Shown here one piece after another: positions 1 through 4,671 of a DNA stretch of 7,241 nt; the stretch's first letter is position 1, and each line of letters begins with the position of its first letter. Below the pieces are notes generated by a model. It saw only the letters and a program-made list of their open reading frames with translations. It did no database searches and was not told the DNA's origin. Both the position numbers and the translations under genes were made by a program. The stretch comes from Candidatus Aenigmatarchaeota archaeon (GTDB lineage Archaea; Aenigmatarchaeota; Aenigmatarchaeia; CG10238-14; SpSt-28). The stretch lies in contig JAGDWU010000052.1 in the NCBI GenBank assembly GCA_023256115.1, positions 1 through 7,241 on the forward strand, written 5' to 3'.

Positions 1-462
1 GAGAAAAAATATGAAAACATTTTATCATTAGCTGCAAAAGAATTGGGAAAAAATTTAGAAGATGCATATAGCGAATTTGGAAATAAAATTTTGGAAAAAT
101 ATGGAAGCTTAACTAATTTTTTTGAAAATTTAACAGAGGAAAAAATTAAAGAAATTCCAAAAAATTGGCGAGAAAAGATAGAAAAGTTAATAGAAAAGCT
201 AAAAAAAGAAAAAGAGGTTGAAATAAAATATATTTTAAAAGTTCAAACTTTAGATAAAAATGGTCTAGAAAAAATAAAAAATGAATTAAAAATTTTTGAA
301 GATAATGATATTGAAATTAAATATATTGGCGGAGGAAAATATTTAATAAAGAAAATTAGTAAAAATCCGAAAAATGATGATAAGAAAATTTTAAGTTTAA
401 TTTCAAATATTAAAGATAAATTTGAAATATTTGAATACGAAAAACATGAAGAAAATGCGTAA
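1..462 (+). CDS. eif2a: Translation initiation factor aIF2 subunit alpha, C-terminal part (5' end outside window)
   Basis: This is the alpha subunit of archaeal initiation factor 2, the heterotrimer that brings initiator Met-tRNA to the small ribosomal subunit. The frame is open from base 1, so the gene enters from the left. The visible 153 residues lack the N-terminal S1/OB domain and cover the end of the helical domain 2 plus the alpha-beta domain 3. Family-like signatures are an early [19 protein letters not shown] stretch, which corresponds to the usual 'A..LG..L..AYE..G..LE..YGSL' region, and a later [11 protein letters not shown] strand, which corresponds to the usual 'Y(V/I)GAP.Y.I' of domain 3. 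A TTG at 43 lies inside this homologous region and is not the start. The 3' end overlaps nop10, and the order aIF2-alpha, nop10, PAC2 is a recurrent archaeal arrangement. Assignment rests on recognising the family pattern; the missing N-terminus is the main limit. Confidence 0.9.
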   Translation, partial: EKKYENILSLAAKELGKNLEDAYSEFGNKILEKYGSLTNFFENLTEEKIKEIPKNWREKIEKLIEKLKKEKEVEIKYILKVQTLDKNGLEKIKNELKIFEDNDIEIKYIGGGKYLIKKISKNPKNDDKKILSLISNIKDKFEIFEYEKHEENA

Positions 463-577
463 ATGTTTAAAATGCAAAATATATACTTTTAAACAATTTT
501 GTAAATATTGCAATTCAGAAACTGTTTTAGCACATCCAATTTTTAAATTTTCTAAATATGCAAAATATCGAATATAA
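446..577 (+). CDS. nop10: H/ACA RNP protein Nop10, unusually short
   Basis: Nop10 is a small zinc-ribbon protein of the H/ACA ribonucleoprotein. It contacts the pseudouridine synthase Cbf5 and helps place guide RNA and target rRNA. The 43-codon frame begins [15 protein letters not shown], has a second pair as CKYC, and continues [14 protein letters not shown]. The two CxxC pairs are the zinc ligands. The HP..FS...KYAKYR stretch matches the family's 'HPP(R/K)FSPED.YGKYRR' linker, apparently with about three residues (PED) missing. Typical archaeal Nop10 proteins are about 55-60 residues and carry a basic C-terminal tail, which is absent here. The ATG at 446 lies inside the aIF2-alpha gene, giving a 17-nt overlap; a second in-frame ATG at 455 would give 40 residues. 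The next gene starts 3 nt after the stop codon. Neighbours match the usual aIF2-alpha/nop10/PAC2 cluster, so identity is secure; the exact start is not. Confidence 0.93.
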   Translation: MKKMRKCLKCKIYTFKQFCKYCNSETVLAHPIFKFSKYAKYRI

Positions 578-579
578 TA

Positions 580-1353
580 ATGGTTGTTAAAATAGTTGAA
601 TTCAAAAAGATAAGGGTAAAAGATGGAATTTTTATAGAAGGTATGCCAGGAGTAGGAAATGTTGCAATGGTAGCAATAGGAAATTTAATAGAAGAATTAA
701 AGCCGTTACATTTTGCAGATTTGCTAACTTCGCATTTTAATTCAATAGTATTAATTAAGCCAAATGCAGAAATTCAAATTTTAAAAGGCTCTTTTTATTA
801 TTTGAAGGCGAAAAGAGATGTAATAATATATTTTGGAGATCAGCAAGCCAATACTCCAGAAGGAACATTTGAACTCATAAACGAAATTTTAAAATACATT
901 AAGAAAATTGGAGTAAAAGAAGTTTTAACATTTGGAGGTTTGCAAGTTAGCGAAATAATTAATAGACCTCCAAAAATTTATGGAGCAGTTAGTGAAGAAA
1001 GTCTAAAAAAGAAATATGAAAAATATGGAGTTATTTTTGATGAAACTTCCAAAAGAGTTGGAAGTATAATAGGTGCAATAGGAATGTTAGCTGGCTATGC
1101 AAAATATTATGGTTTATATGGGGCATCTTTTTTAGTTGAATCTGTTCCAACTCATTTTGTTCCAGATCATAGAGGTGCTAAAGCTCTTTTAGAATTAATA
1201 TGTAAAATATTGGAAATAGAGTTTGATTTCAAAAAATTAGATAAAAAAATTAGGGAGCAAGAAGAATTATTGGAAAAACTAAAAATGCGAACAACTTTAA
1301 AAGAAGTAGAAGAAGAAAAAGAGGAAAAAAAGAGGTTAGAATATATTCAATAA
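580..1353 (+). CDS. PAC2-family proteasome assembly chaperone-like protein
   Basis: This 257-residue protein belongs to the PAC2 family, whose eukaryotic members assist 20S proteasome assembly. Archaeal homologues of the PbaA/PbaB type have been linked to proteasome binding. Visible hallmarks are IFIEGMPGVGNVAMVA at residues 17-32 (the family's 'G.PG.G.VG' N-terminal turn), VIIYFGDQQ at 81-89, VLTFGGLQVSE at 115-125, and the AIGMLAGYA...GASFLVESVPTH segment at about 166-192. Residues from about 214 to the end form a charged, probably coiled-coil tail. The protein ends LEYIQ, which is not the HbYX ending that docks proteasome activators, because Tyr is third from the end rather than second. 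The start ATG is 3 nt after the nop10 stop, and the stop shares one base with the uS2 start (TAATG), so coupled translation is likely. Role in proteasome biology is inferred from the family; the substrate is unknown. Confidence 0.92.
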   Translation: MVVKIVEFKKIRVKDGIFIEGMPGVGNVAMVAIGNLIEELKPLHFADLLTSHFNSIVLIKPNAEIQILKGSFYYLKAKRDVIIYFGDQQANTPEGTFELINEILKYIKKIGVKEVLTFGGLQVSEIINRPPKIYGAVSEESLKKKYEKYGVIFDETSKRVGSIIGAIGMLAGYAKYYGLYGASFLVESVPTHFVPDHRGAKALLELICKILEIEFDFKKLDKKIREQEELLEKLKMRTTLKEVEEEKEEKKRLEYIQ

Positions 1354-1937
1354 TGGAATTGTTAATTAGCCCAAGTGAATATAAGAAAAGCAAAATGATA
1401 ATATGTAAAGGTTTGAATGATTTAATGAAAAGATTTGTACATAAAAGGTTAGTGGGAAATTATTATTTAATTAACATGTTTGAATTAGATAAAAGAATTA
1501 GAATGCTTGCAAAGTATATTGTAAAGCACAATGTTTTAATTGTTAATAGAAACAAATTATTTTTTCCTTATTTAGAAAGAGCTAAAGAATATCTAAATGT
1601 TCTTTTAGGAAGATTTTTACCTGGAAGCTTTACTAATCCTAATTCTCCCAATTTTCTTGAACCAGACGCTGTTTTAGTTTTTAATGTAAAGTTAGATAAG
1701 CAAGCTATCAGAGAAGCTCTAAAAGTAAATATTCCAATTTTTGGTTTATGCTCTTTAAATGATGATCCAACTTATTTAGACTTTATACTACCGATAAATA
1801 ATAAAAATAGAAAATCTATATCAACTTTTATTTGGCTTTTAATTAGAGAAATAAAACTAATAAAAGGGGAAATAAAAAGTTATAAGGAATTTCCAAGTAT
1901 TCAAGAATTCTATAAAAAAGTAACTACTAAAACTTAA
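1353..1937 (+). CDS. rps2: Small-subunit ribosomal protein uS2, archaeal type
   Basis: uS2 sits on the back of the small ribosomal subunit between head and body. The 194-residue product has the archaeal/eukaryotic core. LDKRIRMLAKYI at 45-56 matches 'DERIR.AAKFL'. GRFLPGSFTNPN at 86-97 matches 'GRF.PGTLTNP'. NFLEPDAVLVF at 100-110 and DKQAIREALKVNIPIFGLC at 115-133 follow, and LPINNKNRKSI...WLLIREI at 146-167 matches 'IP.NNK.R.S....WLLAREIL'. Length is slightly below the usual archaeal 200-230, mostly through short ends. The N-terminal GVHIGTQ-like stretch that is strongly conserved in the family is not recognisable: the aligned residues read about MIICKGL. The ATG at 1353 overlaps the PAC2 stop by one base, so this gene is very likely co-transcribed with aIF2-alpha, nop10 and PAC2. 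The rest of the alignment is unambiguous. Confidence 0.95.
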   Translation: MELLISPSEYKKSKMIICKGLNDLMKRFVHKRLVGNYYLINMFELDKRIRMLAKYIVKHNVLIVNRNKLFFPYLERAKEYLNVLLGRFLPGSFTNPNSPNFLEPDAVLVFNVKLDKQAIREALKVNIPIFGLCSLNDDPTYLDFILPINNKNRKSISTFIWLLIREIKLIKGEIKSYKEFPSIQEFYKKVTTKT

Positions 1938-1941
1938 TATT

Positions 1942-1949
1942 TTTATATT
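1942..1949 (+). promoter_or_regulatory. TATA-box candidate for the pilin-like gene
   Basis: TTTATATT starts five bases after the uS2 stop codon. Its centre is about 30 nt upstream of the ATG at 1975. Archaeal TATA boxes lie about 26-27 nt before the start of transcription, so the transcript would begin about 1971-1973, essentially at the start codon, giving a leaderless mRNA. The purine-rich AAAGGA at 1955-1960 is 14 nt before the ATG, too far for a normal ribosome binding site. The surrounding DNA is extremely AT-rich, so the match is only suggestive, but the spacing fits well. Confidence 0.5.
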
Positions 1950-1974
1950 ATATTAAAGGAAAAATATTATTTTT

Positions 1975-2436
1975 ATGAGAGGAAAAGGACAAGCAGCTTT
2001 AGAGTTTTTAATGACATATGGATGGGCAATATTAATAGTAATAGTAGCTATTGGAGCTTTGTATGCTACAGGAATGTTAAAACCTTGTAAATGGGTTGGA
2101 ACTCAAGTAAGAGAGTTTCCATTAAGTGAGGTAAAAGTAGAAGTGGTAAGATTAACTAGTAGCGAATTAGTATTTAATGTTTATTATCAAAAACCTGGAA
2201 CAGCTACTTTAAACAACGTAATAATTAATTCTGCAACTGCAGATGGTACATCTTTTAGCGCAAATGTAGCTAGTGGTCCTGGTTCAAGTTTTAGCCAAAC
2301 AACACCAGTAACTGTCACACTAACGTATTCAATAAGCAAAGGGGCTTGTGTAGACTTTGATTTAACATTAAACTTTACAAGACCAGAAGGTGGATGGACA
2401 ATTGTTAGCGGTAAAATCAGCGGGCCTGCCTCTTAA
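1975..2436 (+). CDS. Pilin-like protein with class III (type IV prepilin) signal peptide
   Basis: This 153-residue secreted or surface protein has an N-terminus characteristic of archaeal class III signal peptides. A short basic leader MRGKG is followed by QAALEFLMTYGWAIL and a hydrophobic helix to about residue 33. Cleavage is expected between Gly5 and Gln6 by a prepilin peptidase of the EppA/PibD type; Glu10 is at position +5 of the mature protein, as in type IV pilins. No such peptidase is in this window. The remaining roughly 120 residues are Ser/Thr/Gly-rich and probably beta-rich. They contain only two cysteines, Cys38 and Cys125, which could form one disulfide. The gene has its own upstream TATA-like box and is visibly richer in G+C than its neighbours. 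It faces the TadA/TadB/TadC operon on the other strand, a likely assembly machine for it. I cannot tell whether it is the main pilin or a minor one. Confidence 0.9.
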   Translation: MRGKGQAALEFLMTYGWAILIVIVAIGALYATGMLKPCKWVGTQVREFPLSEVKVEVVRLTSSELVFNVYYQKPGTATLNNVIINSATADGTSFSANVASGPGSSFSQTTPVTVTLTYSISKGACVDFDLTLNFTRPEGGWTIVSGKISGPAS

Positions 2437-2446
2437 TTTATTTTTA
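2437..2446 (+). terminator. T-rich candidate termination site after the pilin-like gene
   Basis: Only 7 nt separate the pilin stop from the opposing secG stop, and the bases here read TTTATTTTTA. Archaeal RNA polymerase commonly terminates at T-rich tracts without a hairpin, so plus-strand transcription may end here or slightly further, inside antisense secG sequence. No stable stem-loop is visible, and the whole genome is AT-rich, so this is weak evidence. I see no comparable T tract just past the secG stop for minus-strand transcripts, which would run into the antisense of the pilin gene. Confidence 0.25.
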
Positions 2447-2611
2447 AATGAAAAACAAAAATCTGATTAATAAAAATAAAATAGAAATAGCTAAAACTAA
2501 GTAAATTACTTGTGATGGTTTTAATTTTATTTTTGTCTCTTCTTCCTCTTCAAATCTATATAATCCTGCAATGCCCATTGGCATTAAATATCTTTTCTTT
2601 CTTCTTACCAT
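2444..2611 (-). CDS. secG: Preprotein translocase subunit Sec61-beta (archaeal SecG)
   Basis: This is the small tail-anchored third subunit of the archaeal SecYE-beta protein-conducting channel in the cytoplasmic membrane. The 55-residue product starts MVRRKKRYLMPMGIAGLYRF, then an acidic run EEEEE, then TKIKLKPSQVIYL, and ends in one hydrophobic membrane segment of about 20 residues (roughly 35-55). The pattern 'basic N-terminus, P..(S/I)AGL.R(F/Y)(Y/F)EEE, IK(I/L).P..V, single C-terminal transmembrane helix' is that of archaeal Sec61-beta, and the length is normal for the family. The ATG at 2611 lies 8 nt after the 3' strand of RNase P RNA helix P1, leaving no room for an independent promoter, so it is probably expressed by transcription through rnpB. 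Its stop is 7 nt from the convergent pilin gene. No Shine-Dalgarno sequence precedes it. Confidence 0.93.
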   Translation of the reverse strand: MVRRKKRYLMPMGIAGLYRFEEEEETKIKLKPSQVIYLVLAISILFLLIRFLFFI

Positions 2612-2619
2612 ATTTTAGA

Positions 2620-2851
2620 GATGGGTAGCTGTAACCCCTCTTCTGTTTTGGGTGCATTGGTCTAAGCGCATTACGCTTGCAGCTCATCGCCGCGGGCCAA
2701 ATTTCATCCTGCTATTAACATCTCATTTTTTGAAATCATTTTCATCTTGTTAATAGCAGGTTATTTTTCTGATTGGCCCGCGCGGCTTCTTAAACCGCTT
2801 TAGCTCGCTGGAGGGAATTTCCTCCCTTAGGAAGCACCCCAGCTACCCATC
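2620..2851 (-). ncRNA. rnpB: RNase P RNA, compact archaeal form
   Basis: This is the catalytic RNA of ribonuclease P, which removes 5' leaders from tRNA precursors. The stretch is much richer in G+C than its surroundings. On the minus strand, P1 pairs 2840-2851 with 2620-2631 (12 bp), P2 pairs 2834-2839 with 2650-2655 (6 bp), and P3 is a short hairpin at 2822-2834. P4 pairs 2811-2819 with 2633-2640 and contains a bulged U. The P2 and P4 3' strands occur in the order P2', P4', P1', the hallmark RNase P pseudoknot. Conserved block I reads GAGGAAAUUCC (usual GAGGAAAGUCC) and the distal block reads ACAGAAGAGGGGUUA (usual ACAGAANNNGGCUUA). In the specificity domain a 10-bp helix (2773-2782 with 2691-2700) leads to an internal loop carrying CAGAAAAAUAACC (2759-2771) and GGAUGAAAU (2701-2709), as in CR-II and CR-III, then a 12-bp P12 (2749-2760 with 2708-2719). 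A P8-like hairpin lies at 2782-2798. At about 232 nt it is short for the family. The ends are set from P1. Confidence 0.93.
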
Positions 2852-2866
2852 CTTTCTATAATTATA

Positions 2867-2892
2867 ATTTAAATCAAAATTACTTAAATATA
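2867..2892 (-). promoter_or_regulatory. Possible TATA elements upstream of rnpB
   Basis: Two minus-strand TATA-like strings precede the RNase P RNA: TATATTTA (2892 to 2885, inside the last codons of the platform gene) and ATTTAAAT (2874 to 2867). With the usual 26-27 nt spacing, the first would start RNA near 2862, giving a leader of about 10 nt before P1. The second would start inside P1, at about 2844. Neither gives the exact predicted 5' end, and random AT-rich DNA produces such strings often. The alternative is that rnpB is cut out of the upstream pilus operon transcript, whose last stop codon is only 28 nt before P1. Confidence 0.25.
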
Positions 2893-3806
2893 CCAAAAAG
2901 ATTATTAGAGAAAGTTATTCCAAAATGAAATACTAACAGAACTATTGGAATAAAAATTAAAAAATATTTTAATCCAGCTTTTTCATTTCCCTCTTTTATT
3001 ATACCAAATAATAAACTTGCAAAAAAAGAAGAAATAATCATTTGTAAAAGCATAATGTTTTTCAAAAAATTTATATCATATTTTAAACCTTTAAATCCAA
3101 TTGGTATGTTAAATGTTTTTATTTCTGGAATAGCTGGAGCTGTTTGAGATAAAAAACTTATAAATGTGTAAGAAAGTGCAAACATTAATGGCATTGCAAA
3201 AAGAAGTGCAATTAAAATAAAAGTTAAATATAATGAAGTATTTGCTATCATCTCTTTTTTTAAAACTTGTTGCTCTCTTAAACTTTCGCTTAATTCAAAT
3301 AACAAATCTGAAATTTTACTTCCTTTTTTAAAACCTTCTAGCAATAAATATAAAGATTTTTTAAAACTTTCTATATCACTTTTCTTTGCATATTCGCTTA
3401 GCACATCTTCAACACTTTTTCCGCTAGCAATTTCTTTTCCCATTCTTTTCAAAATAGAATCTAAATATTTAAATTCTTGTCTAGCAGAATTTAATAAAGC
3501 TTTTTCAAATGTTGCACCACTTTTTAAATTTGAAGAAATTAAACTTAGCGCATCTGGTAAATAAAATTCAATATATTTTTTTGCATTTTCTTTTGCATTA
3601 AAAACTAAAAATGCAAAAAGAAGATTAAAAATTAAAAATGATAGCAAAAAATATAAAAAGTTTTTTAAGAAAAGAAGTATTAGAAAAGATATTGAAAAGG
3701 AAAATAAAAATTGAAAATCTAAAAATTTTTGAATAGAAATAGGTAAATAATCTTTGTTTTTTTCTAACCATTTTATATATCTTTTTGGGTAAATTTTTTC
3801 AAACAT
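2880..3806 (-). CDS. T2SSF-domain platform protein (TadC/TadB-like), second of a pair
   Basis: This is a predicted inner-membrane platform protein of a type IV pilus or type II secretion-like machine. Such proteins anchor the assembly ATPase and pass its motion to the pilin filament. The 308 residues show hydrophobic segments at about 32-47, 49-69, 191-220, 249-270 and 279-300. Between the second and third is a cytoplasmic helical domain (about 72-188) with FYLPDALSLISSNLKSGATF at 81-100 and a Gly-Ser-hinge-like SKISDLLFELSESL at 163-176, the pattern of T2SSF domains. The start ATG overlaps the stop of the preceding platform gene by 8 nt, so translation is probably coupled. It differs from its partner in having a longer C-terminal membrane region with an insert around 220-248. 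RNase P RNA begins 28 nt after its stop. Family membership is inferred from topology and the helical repeat; which of TadB or TadC it equals is not decided. Confidence 0.87.
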   Translation of the reverse strand: MFEKIYPKRYIKWLEKNKDYLPISIQKFLDFQFLFSFSISFLILLFLKNFLYFLLSFLIFNLLFAFLVFNAKENAKKYIEFYLPDALSLISSNLKSGATFEKALLNSARQEFKYLDSILKRMGKEIASGKSVEDVLSEYAKKSDIESFKKSLYLLLEGFKKGSKISDLLFELSESLREQQVLKKEMIANTSLYLTFILIALLFAMPLMFALSYTFISFLSQTAPAIPEIKTFNIPIGFKGLKYDINFLKNIMLLQMIISSFFASLLFGIIKEGNEKAGLKYFLIFIPIVLLVFHFGITFSNNLFGIFK

Positions 3807-4671
3807 TTGGTCTTAAAGATTTTGCAACTCCTATTAAATTAAATTGAATAATTGCAATTAAAATTATTAACAAAATAAAAATTTCTTGCGGCAAATTTAA
3901 GCCAACAAAATTTGATAAAACAATTAAAAATAAAATTCCCATTGTTGGAAAAATTACCCCAACAGTTAAGAAGGATAATGTAATTGGATTTAATTTACTT
4001 CCAAACATTTTTATTTCTGCTTTTCTTTCATTTATTATAATTTCTAACAAATGCTTTAAAACATTACTTATATCAATTCCACTTTTAATTGCATTAATAA
4101 GCTGCCAAATAATTCTTCTAAATTTAATTGATGGAATTTCCATTATTAGCTCTTCTAAACATTCTGCCTCATTTTTTCCAGCATTAAGCTTTTTTACAAT
4201 TTCTTTTGCTTTAATGCTTAAAACTCCATAATCTTGTTTTGAAATAGAAAGAAAACAATCATATAAGCTCATTCCTGCTCTAGTTTGAATTAATAAATGC
4301 CTTAAAAAATGTGGTAAATTGTTTTCTACATCTCTAACTTTTTTTGAAATTAAATAATTTGGATAAAGTAAAATTATAATAAAAGATAAAAAAGAAAAAG
4401 TTAGAGATAAAAGAAATGAAATTAAAAATAGGTTTTGTTTTGAAATAAAAGATAGAAAGTTTAATAGAAGAAAAATGATTATAAACCAATGAAATGCTGA
4501 ATATATTGCAATTGAATAATATTCTCTTTCATCATATCCTATTTCTGCTTGCATTAACTTCACTTTTAAAGAATGTATTTTGCTTAATCTATCTGCAATT
4601 GAATATAAAAAAGTCTTTTTTGCAATACTTATAATTCTTTCTGGTTTTAAAGGAACAAATGGAATTTTCAT
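3799..4671 (-). CDS. T2SSF-domain platform protein (TadB/TadC-like), first of a pair
   Basis: This is a predicted integral membrane platform protein of the same pilus or secretion machine. In its 290 residues I see membrane segments at about 53-75, 80-105, 230-255 and 262-283. A central cytoplasmic helical domain (about 110-225) contains VENNLPHFLRHLLIQTRAGM at 115-134 and LINAIKSGIDISNVLKHL at 191-208, matching the 'LP..L..l....raG.s....l' and 'l...i..G.dl...L..l' helices of T2SSF domains. The start ATGA shares 4 nt with the ATPase stop codon, and AAGG followed by six A residues sits just before it as a weak ribosome binding site. Archaellum protein FlaJ/ArlJ carries two such domains in one chain of about 550 residues; here the two are separate genes, as in Tad systems. 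Substrate specificity cannot be read from the sequence. Confidence 0.88.
   Translation of the reverse strand: MKIPFVPLKPERIISIAKKTFLYSIADRLSKIHSLKVKLMQAEIGYDEREYYSIAIYSAFHWFIIIFLLLNFLSFISKQNLFLISFLLSLTFSFLSFIIILLYPNYLISKKVRDVENNLPHFLRHLLIQTRAGMSLYDCFLSISKQDYGVLSIKAKEIVKKLNAGKNEAECLEELIMEIPSIKFRRIIWQLINAIKSGIDISNVLKHLLEIIINERKAEIKMFGSKLNPITLSFLTVGVIFPTMGILFLIVLSNFVGLNLPQEIFILLIILIAIIQFNLIGVAKSLRPNV

Noticed and set aside
43..462. TTG at 43 as start of the first gene
   Set aside because: The same frame is open to base 1 and the upstream codons fit aIF2-alpha, so the gene begins outside the window.
1975..2436. Horizontal transfer of the pilin-like gene because of its higher G+C
   Set aside because: Gly/Ala/Ser/Thr-rich surface proteins raise G+C by amino-acid content alone, and there are no repeats or mobile-element traces around it.
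2620..2851. SRP RNA or tRNA as explanation of the G+C-rich island
   Set aside because: The plus strand has a UGUAACC string resembling the SRP Alu domain, but there is no helix 8 GNAR/GGAGCA region and no tRNA T-loop. The minus strand fits every RNase P block and the P2/P4 pseudoknot.
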